A stretch of DNA of 50,735 nt from Methylobacterium dankookense (GCF_902141855.1 NZ_CABFVH010000042.1:1-50735), one strand, 5' to 3'. Positions 16,137 through 25,451 are shown, counted from the first letter of the stretch. Numbers and translations: made by a program. The notes: a model not told the origin generated them from the sequence alone.

Positions 16137-17483
16137 TCAGCGCTCCGCGCGGATCAGCCCGCGCAGCATCTCGACCATGCGGCGGATCTCGTCGGGCGTG
16201 GAGATGAAGGGCGGGCCCATGGCGATGGTGTCGCCGGTGAAGCGGAGCAGGATGCCCTCGCGCAGGCCGCGCTCGAAGATCGCCCGCGCGCGGGCGCCCG
16301 GCTCGGGGCGGGGCTCCAGGTCGATCGCGGCGGTCAGCCCGATATTGCGGATGTCGCGCAGGCCGGTCTCGCTGCGCAGGTCGTGGACCGCGCCCTCCAG
16401 CACGCCCTCCAGCTCGCGCACGCGGCCGAACAGGTCCTCCTCCTCCATCACGTCGAGGGTGGCGTGCGCCACCGCCGCGGCGAGCGGGTGGCCGGAATAG
16501 GTGTAGCCGTGGAACAGCTCCACCGCGGCGGCCGGGCCCTGCATGAAGGTCTCGTAGATGTCCTTGCGCACGATGACGCCGCCCATCGGCACGATGCCGT
16601 TGGTGATGCCCTTGGCGAAGGTGATCATGTCCGGGATCACGTCGAAGCGCTGGGCGGCGAAGGGCGCGCCCATGCGGCCGAAGCCGGTGATGACCTCGTC
16701 GAAGATCAGCAGGATGCCGTGCTTGGTGCAGATCTCGCGCAGGCGCTGCAGGTAGCCGACGGGCGGCACGATCACGCCGGCCGAGCCCTGGACCGGCTCG
16801 ACGATGACGGCGGCGATCGTCGCCGCATCGTGGAGCGCCACCAGACGCTCCAGGTCGTCGGCGAGGTGGCCGCCCCATTCCGGCTGGCCCTTCGAGAAGG
16901 CCATCTCGGCATAGTCGTGGGTGTGGCGCAGATGGTCGACGCCCGGGATCATCGCGGTCGCGAACATCTTGCGGTTGGCGACCATGCCGCCGACCGACAT
17001 GCCGCCGAAGCCGACGCCGTGATAGCCCTTCTCGCGCCCGATCATGCGGAAGCGTCCGGCCTCGCCGCGCAGGCGGTGGTAGCCGAGCGCGATCTTGAGG
17101 GCGGTGTCGACCGATTCCGAGCCGGAATTGGCGAAGAAGACGTGGTCGAGCCCCTCGGGCGCCATGTCGGCGATGCGCTCGGCCAGCCGCAGGGTGACCG
17201 GATTGCTCATCTGGAAGGCGGTGCAATAGTCGAGGGTCTGGGCCTGCCGGGTCAGGGCCTCGACGATGCGCGGATGGCCGTGGCCGATGGGGCAGCACCA
17301 CAGGCCGGACAGGCTGTCGAACAGCTCGTGCCCCTCCGCCGTGCGGTAATAGGCGCCCTTGGCCGAGACGAGGATGCGCGGGCTCGGATCGGCCTTGAAG
17401 TGGCGGTTGGGGGGGGACGGCAGCCAGTAGGGCTCGACGTTGAGCTGGCGGTCGTCGCCCTGCGCCTCGATATGCTGGTCCAT
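16137..17483 (-). CDS. Class III transaminase, beta-alanine:pyruvate type
   Basis: A 448-residue PLP enzyme of the omega-amino acid:pyruvate aminotransferase group. The N-terminal LPSPPNRHFKADPSPRI and LFDSLSGLWCCPIGHGHPRI (about 55-75) match omega-APT proteins closely. FFANSGSESVDTALK binds the phosphate; IFDEVITGFGRMG carries the cofactor aspartate, and the Schiff-base lysine lies in TFAKGITNGIVPMGG. It should convert beta-alanine and pyruvate to malonate semialdehyde and alanine, serving beta-alanine, pyrimidine or polyamine breakdown. A MocR regulator is read divergently from the shared 209-base region and probably controls it. Related amines or taurine remain possible substrates. Confidence 0.88.
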   Translation of the reverse strand: MDQHIEAQGDDRQLNVEPYWLPSPPNRHFKADPSPRILVSAKGAYYRTAEGHELFDSLSGLWCCPIGHGHPRIVEALTRQAQTLDYCTAFQMSNPVTLRLAERIADMAPEGLDHVFFANSGSESVDTALKIALGYHRLRGEAGRFRMIGREKGYHGVGFGGMSVGGMVANRKMFATAMIPGVDHLRHTHDYAEMAFSKGQPEWGGHLADDLERLVALHDAATIAAVIVEPVQGSAGVIVPPVGYLQRLREICTKHGILLIFDEVITGFGRMGAPFAAQRFDVIPDMITFAKGITNGIVPMGGVIVRKDIYETFMQGPAAAVELFHGYTYSGHPLAAAVAHATLDVMEEEDLFGRVRELEGVLEGAVHDLRSETGLRDIRNIGLTAAIDLEPRPEPGARARAIFERGLREGILLRFTGDTIAMGPPFISTPDEIRRMVEMLRGLIRAER

Positions 17484-17545
17484 GCCGTCCTCGCATCCGG
17501 TCCGATTGGGATGCCCCGTTATCGCCCGGAACGGGGCTGCCTGCC

Positions 17546-17695
17546 TATCGACAGTTCCGACCCTGAGGCGCGCAGCTGTATCGGCAGCAGGATATCGACA
17601 GTTCGGCCTCTCCGCGCGCTATCCCCCTCTCGGCTTTGCTGCGGGGATGATCCAGGCTAGGGAAGCGGCCTGCCCGCAGACGGACACTGTCTATG
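17546..17695. promoter_or_regulatory. Candidate MocR operator set (two direct repeats, one inverted)
   Basis: TATCGACAGTTC occurs twice as a direct repeat (17546-17557 and 17593-17604, 47 bases apart), and an inverted partial copy ACTGTCTATG lies at 17686-17695, overlapping the ATG of the MocR gene at 17693. Dimeric MocR regulators such as GabR and PdxR are known to use paired direct repeats, sometimes with an inverted one. Placement between the regulator and transaminase genes fits autoregulation. Confidence 0.6.
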
Positions 17696-19105
17696 TTCAC
17701 CCTCGATCCGGACAGCGCGACGCCGCTCGTCACGCAGCTGGTCGAGGCCGTCTCGGAGCGGGTCCGCGGCGGCGGTCTGGCGCCGGGCGCGCGCCTGCCC
17801 TCGGTGCGCAAGCTCGCGGCGCAGTGCGGGGTCAGCACGCTCACCGTGTCGAACGCCTATAACCGCCTCGTCGCCGACGGGCTGCTCGAGGCGCGCCGGG
17901 CGAGCGGCTACTTCGTCTCGGCCCGCCTCATCCCGCCCCGCCCGGCCGAGCGCCGGCCCGCGCGGGGCCGCCCCGTCCCGGTCTCGCTCGATTCCGGCTG
18001 GCTGCTGCAGCGGGTCTACGAGGAGGACGCGCCGACCATCAAGGCGGGCTGCGGCTGGCTGCCCGACAGCCACCTCTTCGCCGACGGGATCAAGCAGGCC
18101 CTGTCGGGCCTCGCCCGCCGGCCGGACCGGCTGGTGCTGCGCTACGGCCACCCGCTCGGCTACGCTCCTTTACGCCGGGCGATCCAGCTCCTGCTCGCCC
18201 AGCGCGACATCGGCTGCGAGCCCGACCAGATCGTGCTGACCCACGGCGCCAGCCAGGCCCTCGACCTGACCATGCGCGCCTTCCTGCAACCCGGCGACGT
18301 CGCCCTGGTGGACGATCCCGGCTACTGCAACCTCTATCCCCTGCTCCACGCCATGGGCGTGCGCATCGTCGGCGTCGAGCGCACGGTGCAGGGCCCCTCC
18401 GTCGCCGCGCTCCAGGCGCTGGCCGAGCGCCACCGCCCGAAGCTCTTCTTCACCAACACCAACTTCCACAACCCGACCGGCACGGCCTGCGCGCCGGGCA
18501 CCGCCTACCAGATCCTGCGCATCGCCGAGCGGCACGACATGCTGGTGGTCGAGGACGACATCTTCTCCTCCTTCGCGGCGGAGACGGCGCCGAGCCTCGC
18601 GAGCCTCGACCAGCTCGGCCGCGTCATCCATGTCGGCAGCTTCTCGAAGACGATCTCGCCCTCGCTCCGGGTCGGCTACCTCGCCTGCAGCCCCGAGAAC
18701 GCGCAGCGCCTGCTGCACCTGAAGATGGCGATGGGCCTGACGAGCTCCGAGATCGCGGAGAGCCTCGTCCACGCGATCCTCGCCGAGGGGCATTACCGCC
18801 TGCACATCGCGCGGCTCCGCGAGAAGCTCGCCGCCGAGCAGAAGAGCGTGGCCGACGCGCTCATCGGCGTCGGCATGCGCCTGTTCCACCGGCCGACCAA
18901 CGGGATGTTCCTCTGGGCCGGCTTCGAGGATTGCCCGGACGTGCCGGGCCTCGCCCAGCGCGCCGCCGCGGAGGGGATCATGCTGGCGCCCGGCCAGCTC
19001 TTCCGGGCGCATCAGGAGCCCACGGCCTTCCTGCGCTTCAACGTGGCCCACGCCAATGCCGCGCCGCTGTTCCGCTTTCTCGAACGGGAGCGGCGCGCGG
19101 CCTGA
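17693..19105 (+). CDS. MocR-family regulator (GntR HTH fused to aminotransferase-like domain)
   Basis: A 470-residue transcription factor. The N-terminal winged helix (residues 10-75) has the GntR pattern GARLPSVRKLAAQCGVSTLTVSNAYNRL, joined by an Arg/Pro-rich linker to a full fold-type I aminotransferase-like domain. The latter keeps the PLP-binding features: NTNFHNPTGT, VVEDDIFSS and lysine near residue 318 in GSFSKTISPSLRVGYL. Such proteins sense PLP or a PLP-amine adduct. The adjacent divergent beta-alanine transaminase is the natural target. The direct repeats in the intergenic region support this. Confidence 0.9.
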   Translation: MFTLDPDSATPLVTQLVEAVSERVRGGGLAPGARLPSVRKLAAQCGVSTLTVSNAYNRLVADGLLEARRASGYFVSARLIPPRPAERRPARGRPVPVSLDSGWLLQRVYEEDAPTIKAGCGWLPDSHLFADGIKQALSGLARRPDRLVLRYGHPLGYAPLRRAIQLLLAQRDIGCEPDQIVLTHGASQALDLTMRAFLQPGDVALVDDPGYCNLYPLLHAMGVRIVGVERTVQGPSVAALQALAERHRPKLFFTNTNFHNPTGTACAPGTAYQILRIAERHDMLVVEDDIFSSFAAETAPSLASLDQLGRVIHVGSFSKTISPSLRVGYLACSPENAQRLLHLKMAMGLTSSEIAESLVHAILAEGHYRLHIARLREKLAAEQKSVADALIGVGMRLFHRPTNGMFLWAGFEDCPDVPGLAQRAAAEGIMLAPGQLFRAHQEPTAFLRFNVAHANAAPLFRFLERERRAA

Positions 19106-19175
19106 GCCCGGCCTCGTCTTGCCGCTGTAGCTTGAGCGTGCCACATCCCGGCCGATCCGACCGATTGGGGGTGAG

Positions 19176-19685
19176 ATGCACAATCTGGAACGCGCGTTCG
19201 AGCGAGCCCTGTTCGCCTGCCGCTGGCTGCTGGCACCGTTCTACGGGGCGCTGGCGATCGGCCTCGTGGTGCTGCTCGTGAAGCTCCTGCAGGAACTCGC
19301 GCATTTCATCCTGCACGCCATCGAGTCGAACGAGGCCCAGACCATCCTCGGCGTGCTGACGCTGGTGGACCTCTCGTTCACGGCCTCGCTGCTGATCATC
19401 GTGATGTTCTCGGGCTACGAGAACTTCGTCTCGAAGTTCGACCATACGGACCACAAGGACTGGCCCGAATGGATGGGCACGATCGACTTCACCGGGCTGA
19501 AGCTGAAGCTGATGTCCTCGATCGTGGCGATCTCGGCGATCCAGCTCCTGAAATCCTTCATGGACGTGAAGGCCTATACCGACCGGGAGCTCTATTGGCT
19601 GGTGGGCATCCACATGGTCTTCGTGGTCTCGGGCATCCTGATGGCGCTGACCGACCGCATCGCGGCGGGGCACCACGACAAGTAG
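19176..19685 (+). CDS. UPF0114 (YqhA-type) inner-membrane protein
   Basis: A 169-residue protein of normal UPF0114 length. The family patterns ALIACRWLLAPFYGALA near the N-terminus and FSGYENFVSKFDH, then DWPEWMGTIDFTGLKLKLMSSIVAISAIQLLK, are all present. Four TM helices are predicted (about 18-42, 60-80, 110-128, 140-160). Function is unknown. GGGGTGAG precedes the ATG. It stands between the MocR gene and the convergent lipid-remodelling fusion. Confidence 0.88.
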   Translation: MHNLERAFERALFACRWLLAPFYGALAIGLVVLLVKLLQELAHFILHAIESNEAQTILGVLTLVDLSFTASLLIIVMFSGYENFVSKFDHTDHKDWPEWMGTIDFTGLKLKLMSSIVAISAIQLLKSFMDVKAYTDRELYWLVGIHMVFVVSGILMALTDRIAAGHHDK

Positions 19686-19718
19686 GCCGGCGAAGGCGGG
19701 GCGAAGGCCCCGCCCCCC

Positions 19719-22700
19719 TCACGCCGCCTCGGCCTGCGCCGCGCGCTCGCGGGCGAGCTTCACCACGCCGACCTGATCGACCTTGCCGGTGCCGAGCATC
19801 GGGATCCTGTCGAGCACCACCACCTCGGCGGGGATCGCGATCTCCGGCGCGCCGCGGCCCTTGGCGAAGCTCTGGTAGGCGGCCCGCGTCGCATCCTTGG
19901 CTTCGGTGAACAGGATCAGCCGCTCGCCCTTGCGCGCGTCCGGCACCGCGGCGACCGCGCTCGGGATCTCCGGCCACAGCTCTGCGGCGAGCGCCTCGAC
20001 GGTGGCGAGCGAGACCATCTCGCCCGCGATCTTGGCGAAGCGCTTGGCGCGGCCCTTGATCGTGACGAAGCCGAGGGGGTCGATCGCCACGATGTCGCCG
20101 GTGTCGTGCCAGCCCTCCGGGGGGGCCTCCAGCACACCGGGCTTGTCGGCGCGCAGGTAGCCCAGCATCATGTTGGGGCCGCGCACCGAGAGACGGCCCC
20201 CCTCCTCGATGCCGGGCACCGGCTCCAGCCGCCACTCGATGCCGGGCAGGATGCGGCCGACCGTGCCGAAGCGGTTGAACATCGGCGTGTTGAGCGCGAC
20301 CACCGGCCCGCACTCGGTGACGCCGTAGCCCTCCAGGATGCGCAGGCCGAACTTCTCGGACCAGGTCTGGCGGGTGGAGGCCTTCACCGCCTCGGCACCG
20401 GCCACGACGTAGCGCAGGGAGCGCAGGTCGTAGGCGTTGGCGGCCTTGGCGTAGCCGCGCAGGAAGGTGTCGGTGCCGAACAGGACGGTGGCGTTCGAGC
20501 CGTAGATCAGCTCCGGCACGATCCGGTAATGCAGCGGCGACGGGTAGAGATAGACCGGCACCCCTGAGACCAGCGGCAGGACGAGGCCCGCCGTCAGCCC
20601 GAAGGCGTGGAAGACCGGCAGCACGTTGAAGACCTTGTCGGTCGGCCCGAAATCGATCCGGGCGGCCACCTGCGCGGTGTTGGCCAGCATGTTGCGGTTG
20701 GCGAGCACCACGCCCTTCGGCGCGCCCTCGGAGCCGGAGGTGAACAGGATCGCCGCCGGATCGTCGCCGCGGCGGCGCACCAGCGGCGCGCGGGGCGAGA
20801 GCAGGCCGCGGATCTTGTCGCCCGTGCCGATCGTGGCGCGCACGTCCTCCAGGTAGACGATCTCGATCTGCCGGCCGACCTCCTCGACCATGGCGCCGAG
20901 GCGGCCCTTCTCGATGAAGGCGCGGGAGGTGAGGATCTTCGTCACCTCCGCCGCCTTGCAGGCGGAGAGGATGTTGGCGGCGCCCGCCGAGAAGTTGATC
21001 ATCGCCGGCACGCGGCCGCTGGAATTGAGCGCGAAGAAGGTCGCGGCGGCCGCGTTCGCGTTCGGCAGCATCACGCCGATCGCCTTGCCCGGCGCGCAGA
21101 GCGGCATCAGCTTGCGGGCGAGGATGTTGGCGCCCATCACGAGGCGGCCGTAGGTGAGCGAGCCGGTGACCGGGTCCTCCACCGCGACGCGCCGCCAGCC
21201 GTGGCGCTCGCCGGCTTCGCACAGCGCCTGCATGGCGCCGCGGTCGAAGTCGGTGGTGCGGAAGACGAGGTTCGACATGATCCCGTAGAGGGCCGCGCCC
21301 GCCGCCTGGCGCCGCGCCTTGCCCTTCAGGGCCGGATCGACCTCGAGCCGCACCGGGGGCAGGATCGTGACGACCACCTTCGGCCACCATTTGCGGCGGA
21401 CCTGGCTGCGCGAGAGCCGCGAGAACACGGTGCGCTCCAGCCCCTCGATCCGCACCGGCACCACCATCGCGCCGGACTTGTCGGCGATGAGCCCCGCGCC
21501 GTCATAGACCTTCATCAGGCTGCCGGTGACGGTGAGCCGGCCCTCGGGGAAGATGATCAGCGTCTCGCCGCTCTTCACGGCGTTGATCAGCGTGCGGGTG
21601 GCGAGCGGCCGCGTGGGATCGAGCGGCATCGCCTTGGTGATCCTCAGGAAGGGCTTCACCCACCAGCGCTGCGCGATGCCGTGGTCGATGGCGAAGACCG
21701 GCTCGGTGTCGAGGAGCGACAGGGCGAGCGGCGCATCGAGGAAGGAAACGTGGTTGAGCGCGACGATGGCGTTCGGCCCCGCCTTGTCGACGTTCTCGAG
21801 GCCCCGCACCTCCAGCCGGTAGAAGGCCCGGAACAGGATCGAGAGCGCGTCGCGGAACGGGCTCGTCGGCAGGGTCGCGAAGATCACGGCGCCGACGACG
21901 AGGTTCAGCACGGCCACCAGCGCGAGCAGCGTCGCGATCGAGAGGCCGAGGCCCTGGAGGACGGCGAGCGCCAGGGTGCCGCCCACCATGAAGGCGGCGG
22001 TGAGCACGTTGACGGCGCCGATCACCCGGGCGCGCTTGGCCTTGTCGGTCCAGGCCTGCACCGCGGCGAAGGAGGGCACGATGTAGAGGCCGCCGGCCGT
22101 CGCGAGGCCCAGGAAGTCGATCGCCGCGCGCAGGCCCTCGGCCGTGCCGAGGAAGCCGAACGCGTCCAGCATCGGGCCGGAGGCCGGGGGCAGGCTCGCC
22201 ACCGTCCAGGCGAGGTCGAGGCCGAACACGCCCATCAGCACGGCGCCGACCGGGGTCGGCAGCAGCACGATGCGCCCGCTCGCCAGCCAGGAGGCGAGGC
22301 CGGAGCCCAGCGCGATGCCCACCGAGAACACGGCGAGCAGCAGCGTGACCACGGTCTCGGAGCCGTTGAAGCGCTCCTTCACCAGGACGGGCAGCAGCGA
22401 CAGGACCACCGCGCCGACGAGCCAGAACCAGCTCACGATGACCGAGCCGCGCCAGAGCCGGGTATCGGCCCAGATGTCGCGCAGGAGCGCCGCGGTGGAG
22501 CGGGCGACGTTGCGGTCGACGTGCAAGTCCGGCGCGCCCTCGCCGGTGGCCGGGATCATCCGGGCCGAGAGCCAGCACAGCACGGCGAAGCCCATGATCA
22601 GGGCGCCGAAGGCGAGGCCCGAGCCGCCCATGGCGCTGGCGAGCCCCGCCACGATGGTGCCGAGCAGGATCGCCAGGAAGGTCGCGCCCTCCACGAGCGC

Positions 22701-23132
22701 GTTGCCGGCGGGCAGCTCCTCGCGCTTCAGGTGGTCGGGCAGGATGCCGTACTTGATCGGGCCGAACAGGGCCGCGATCACCCCGAACAGGCCGAGCGCC
22801 ACGAACAGCACCGGCACCGAGTGGAGCACGAAGCCGAGCACGGCCGTGGCCGCCGCGAAGATCTCCGCGAACTTGAGCCGGCGCGCCATCAGCGCCTTGT
22901 CGTAGCGGTCGGCGAGCTCGCCGCCGAGCCCGGAGAGGATGAAGAACGGCCCGATGAACACAGCGCTCGCCAGCGTGACGAGCACGCCGGCATGGCCGCC
23001 GCTCTCCTGCCCGACCTTGAACAGAATCAGGAAGGCGAGGGCGTTCTTCAGGAAATTGTCGTTGAACGCCGAGAAGAACTGGCACCAGAACAGCGGCGCG
23101 AAACGCCGCGCGGTCATCAGCGATCGGAACAT
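19719..23132 (-). CDS. MFS transporter - PlsC acyltransferase - acyl-ACP ligase fusion (LplT-Aas type)
   Basis: A 1,137-residue protein that joins three functions. Residues 1-about 410 are a twelve-helix MFS permease like lysophospholipid flippase LplT (SAFNDNFLKNAL near residue 22 is typical). Residues about 430-620 form a PlsC domain with NHVSFLDAP near 459 and FPEGRLT, then a C-terminal acyl-activating domain with FTSGSEGAPKG near 796, YGVTECGPVVALN and GWHDTGDI. It should import or flip lysophospholipid, activate fatty acid with ATP and reacylate position 1 on the inner leaflet. In E. coli LplT and Aas are separate proteins. A divergent TetR gene and two matching operators control the shared region. 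Confidence 0.92.
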   Translation of the reverse strand: MFRSLMTARRFAPLFWCQFFSAFNDNFLKNALAFLILFKVGQESGGHAGVLVTLASAVFIGPFFILSGLGGELADRYDKALMARRLKFAEIFAAATAVLGFVLHSVPVLFVALGLFGVIAALFGPIKYGILPDHLKREELPAGNALVEGATFLAILLGTIVAGLASAMGGSGLAFGALIMGFAVLCWLSARMIPATGEGAPDLHVDRNVARSTAALLRDIWADTRLWRGSVIVSWFWLVGAVVLSLLPVLVKERFNGSETVVTLLLAVFSVGIALGSGLASWLASGRIVLLPTPVGAVLMGVFGLDLAWTVASLPPASGPMLDAFGFLGTAEGLRAAIDFLGLATAGGLYIVPSFAAVQAWTDKAKRARVIGAVNVLTAAFMVGGTLALAVLQGLGLSIATLLALVAVLNLVVGAVIFATLPTSPFRDALSILFRAFYRLEVRGLENVDKAGPNAIVALNHVSFLDAPLALSLLDTEPVFAIDHGIAQRWWVKPFLRITKAMPLDPTRPLATRTLINAVKSGETLIIFPEGRLTVTGSLMKVYDGAGLIADKSGAMVVPVRIEGLERTVFSRLSRSQVRRKWWPKVVVTILPPVRLEVDPALKGKARRQAAGAALYGIMSNLVFRTTDFDRGAMQALCEAGERHGWRRVAVEDPVTGSLTYGRLVMGANILARKLMPLCAPGKAIGVMLPNANAAAATFFALNSSGRVPAMINFSAGAANILSACKAAEVTKILTSRAFIEKGRLGAMVEEVGRQIEIVYLEDVRATIGTGDKIRGLLSPRAPLVRRRGDDPAAILFTSGSEGAPKGVVLANRNMLANTAQVAARIDFGPTDKVFNVLPVFHAFGLTAGLVLPLVSGVPVYLYPSPLHYRIVPELIYGSNATVLFGTDTFLRGYAKAANAYDLRSLRYVVAGAEAVKASTRQTWSEKFGLRILEGYGVTECGPVVALNTPMFNRFGTVGRILPGIEWRLEPVPGIEEGGRLSVRGPNMMLGYLRADKPGVLEAPPEGWHDTGDIVAIDPLGFVTIKGRAKRFAKIAGEMVSLATVEALAAELWPEIPSAVAAVPDARKGERLILFTEAKDATRAAYQSFAKGRGAPEIAIPAEVVVLDRIPMLGTGKVDQVGVVKLARERAAQAEAA

Positions 23133-23240
23133 GGCGGTCTCTCCGGCTGCGCCATGACTGGCCCAGCGCGTATGGTTGCGTCAAATCTCGGGCGGAAGGT
23201 CCCAACGCTCCGTTTCACGGAAGCCGGCCTTCCCGCCTGT

Positions 23241-23255
23241 TTGCACGACGTTCAA
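23241..23255. promoter_or_regulatory. TetR-type operator, copy 1
   Basis: TTGCACG-a-CGTTCAA, a 15-base dyad with one mismatch to the perfect copy at 23290. It lies 108 bases upstream of the start of the MFS-PlsC-ligase gene and probably affects its promoter. Confidence 0.65.
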
Positions 23256-23289
23256 ATTACGCCGCGCCGGATCCTCCGCAAGCTTGATT

Positions 23290-23304
23290 TTGCACGCCGT
23301 GCAA
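23290..23304. promoter_or_regulatory. TetR-type operator, copy 2
   Basis: TTGCACG-c-CGTGCAA is a perfect seven-base dyad with a single central base, 49 bases centre to centre from copy 1 and 49 bases before the ATG of the TetR gene. Spacing and symmetry suggest the divergent regulator binds both. Confidence 0.7.
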
Positions 23305-23353
23305 TCTACGCGTCCGCCGGGTGCGGGGGCGCACGGGTTCCGGAGGGAGACGC

Positions 23354-23989
23354 ATGGGAAAGCCGCGGCGGACGCGGGCGGCGGGCCCGCGGGGCGAGCA
23401 CGACCGGGCAGGCTTCCAGGCCCTGGTGGCGGCGGCCGCGGAGGGCATCGTCCGGGAATCGGGGCTGCGCGGGCTCGGCATGCGCCCGCTCGCCGCGGCC
23501 ATCGGCTACGCGCCGAACTCGATCTACAACGCGGTCGGCGATCTCGATCAGGTGGTGCTGCGGGTGAACGCGCGCACCATCGCCCGGCTGCACGCGGCCC
23601 TCGAAGCGGCCCTCGACCCGGAGGCGCCGCCGCAGGCCAACGCCCTGGCCCTGGCCGAGGCCTATCTCGCCTTCGTGGCCTCGGATCCGGCGGTGTGGAG
23701 CCTCGTGCACGAATACGTGCCGGCGCCCGGCACGGCGATTCCCGAGGAGCATCCGCGGGCGCTGGCGGAGGCGACCGGCCTCGTCGGCCGGGTTCTCGCC
23801 CCCCTCCTCCCGGATCCGGCCGAGCGCGAGCGGGTGGTGGCGGCCCTCTGGGCCGCGCTCCACGGGCTCGCCGCCCTCTCGACCTCCGGCAAGCTCGCGG
23901 CGCTGACGCCGGAGACGCCGCGGGTGCTCGCCCGGATGCTGGTGGGCCGGGTGCTCGGGGCGGGCGCGTCTCATGCCGAAACGCGTTGA
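23354..23989 (+). CDS. TetR-family transcriptional regulator
   Basis: A 211-residue regulator from the ATG at 23354, which has GGAGGGAGA just upstream; an open frame begins 11 codons earlier without support. The HTH is at about residues 35-65 (MRPLAAAIGYAPNSIYNAVGDL), and the C-terminal domain (WAALHGLAALSTSGKLAAL) has the WHG-like pattern of TetR_C_13 members. Its divergent neighbour handles acyl chains and lysophospholipids, so a fatty acyl ligand is plausible but inferred. A hairpin (GCGTTGAT ... ATCAACGC, 23983-24013) overlaps the stop and may terminate it. Confidence 0.88.
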   Translation: MGKPRRTRAAGPRGEHDRAGFQALVAAAAEGIVRESGLRGLGMRPLAAAIGYAPNSIYNAVGDLDQVVLRVNARTIARLHAALEAALDPEAPPQANALALAEAYLAFVASDPAVWSLVHEYVPAPGTAIPEEHPRALAEATGLVGRVLAPLLPDPAERERVVAALWAALHGLAALSTSGKLAALTPETPRVLARMLVGRVLGAGASHAETR

Positions 23990-24033
23990 TCCCGACCCAG
24001 GATCGGAATCAACGCCTCCGGCGGACGGCGATT

Positions 24034-24197
24034 GATACCATTTCTGGCTGATCGCTTCGGCCGGGAGCGCGCGCCCCCCTCTCCCCGCTCGGATCTCGGG
24101 CCTGCCCGAGATCCGCACCGGGGAACCGAAGTCGGGCAGGCCCGACTTCGGGCGGGGAGAGGGGATCCGTGGTGGCCGATCCGATGAACCGGAGACC
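24034..24197 (+). repeat. Structured repeat A1 (left arm of inverted pair)
   Basis: A 164-base element holding two perfect hairpins, GGATCTCGGGC-ct-GCCCGAGATCC (24091-24114) and CCGAAGTCGGGC-ag-GCCCGACTTCGG (24126-24151), enclosed by CCCCTCTCCCCGC and GCGGGGAGAGGGG. Its reverse complement is found with few changes at 26015-26178. It stops three bases from the hmp stop codon. Confidence 0.9.
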
Positions 24198-24200
24198 GGA

Positions 24201-25439
24201 TCAGGCCGCGAGCGGCGCCTCGAGGATCTCGTCGGCCGGGCCGAAGAACTCGTAGCGCACGCGCTCGGCCGGCACGCCGCGGCGCAGGAGCCCGTTCACC
24301 AGGGCGGTGAGGAAGGGCTTGGGGCCGCAGAGATAATAGGTCGCCGCCGCATGCGGCGTGTGCCGCACCAGCCAGTCCGCGGTGATCAGGCCCGACGCGT
24401 CGTAATGCTCGCCCGCGCGATCCTCGGCCACCGGCTCGGCGTAGAAGACCTGCCGGCGCAGGTTCGGATTGGCATCGGTCAGGGCACGGACCCGCTCGCG
24501 CAGGGCGTGGACCCGGCCGTTCAGGGCGCCGTGCACGAACCAGACCGGGCGGCCCGGCGCGGTGGCGGCGACCGTCTCCAGCATGCTCACCATCGGGGTG
24601 AGCCCGACGCCGCCGCTGACCAGCACCACCGGCGCCTCGCCGTCCCGGTCGAGGACGAAGTCGCCCGCGGGCGGCGCCACCTTCAGCACCGTGCCGGGCG
24701 CGACCGTCTCGTGCAGCCAGTTCGAGACGATGCCCGCGGGCTCGCCCGGCCGGCCCTCGCGCTTCACCGTGATGCGGTAGGCGCGGTCGTTCGGCGCGCA
24801 GGAGATCGAGTAGTTGCGCTTCAGCACGCCGTGGCCGGGCAGGTCGAACAGGAAGCCGAGATACTGCCCCGGCTCGTGGCGCAGCACCGGCGCACCGTCG
24901 ACGGGCACCAGAACGAGGGAGCGGATCGTCTCGCTCTCCGCCGTCACGCTCTCCACGCGGAAGTCGCGCCAGCCGTTCCAGCCGCCGGGCTTGGCCGCCT
25001 GCTCGCGATAGATCGCCGCCTCGCGCCCGATCAGGATCTCGGCGAGGAACCAATAGGCCTCGCCCCAGGCGGCCGCGATCTCCGGCGTCGCGGCCTCGCC
25101 GAGCACGTCGCCGATCGCGCCGAGCAGGGCGTTGGCCACGTGCGGATAGTGCTCGGGCAGGATGTTGAGGGCGACGTGCTTCTGCGCGATGCGCTCGACC
25201 GCGCCCGCCAGCACGCCGAGATTGTCGATGTTGCGGGCATAGGCCAGCACAGCCTGGGCCAGGGCCTTCGGCTGCGAGCCGGTCTCGCCGTGATGCGACT
25301 GGTTGAAGAGGTCGCGGATCTCCGCGTTCTCGAACAGGCGCTCGTACATCCGTCGCGTGATCGTCAACCCGTGCGCCTCCAGCGCCGGAACGGTGGCCTT
25401 GACGAGGGCGATGGTGGCCGGGGCAAGTGGGGTGGGCAT
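24201..25439 (-). CDS. hmp: Flavohemoprotein, nitric oxide dioxygenase
   Basis: A 412-residue three-domain protein of typical length. The globin domain (1-140) has the proximal histidine H88 in AQKHVALNI and the distal tyrosine Y32 in RRMYERLF. The FAD domain follows (GQYLGFLFDLPG, RNYSISCAP), then the NAD(P) domain (LVSGGVGLTPMVSMLE, YYLCGPKPFLTALVNGL). It oxidises nitric oxide to nitrate using oxygen and NAD(P)H. The divergent nsrR gene and an NsrR-like operator in the 96-base intergenic region predict derepression by NO. Both genes are enclosed by a pair of inverted repeats. Confidence 0.95.
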   Translation of the reverse strand: MPTPLAPATIALVKATVPALEAHGLTITRRMYERLFENAEIRDLFNQSHHGETGSQPKALAQAVLAYARNIDNLGVLAGAVERIAQKHVALNILPEHYPHVANALLGAIGDVLGEAATPEIAAAWGEAYWFLAEILIGREAAIYREQAAKPGGWNGWRDFRVESVTAESETIRSLVLVPVDGAPVLRHEPGQYLGFLFDLPGHGVLKRNYSISCAPNDRAYRITVKREGRPGEPAGIVSNWLHETVAPGTVLKVAPPAGDFVLDRDGEAPVVLVSGGVGLTPMVSMLETVAATAPGRPVWFVHGALNGRVHALRERVRALTDANPNLRRQVFYAEPVAEDRAGEHYDASGLITADWLVRHTPHAAATYYLCGPKPFLTALVNGLLRRGVPAERVRYEFFGPADEILEAPLAA

Positions 25440-25451
25440 CGTCGACTCTCA

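Noticed and set aside
16047..17660. 537-codon frame opposite the transaminase
   Set aside because: Shadow of the class III transaminase gene; amino acid composition is typical of antisense GC-rich sequence.
20607..23567. 986-codon frame opposite the MFS-PlsC-ligase gene
   Set aside because: Composition is a mirror of the real gene; no recognisable motif. It also runs through the TetR promoter region.
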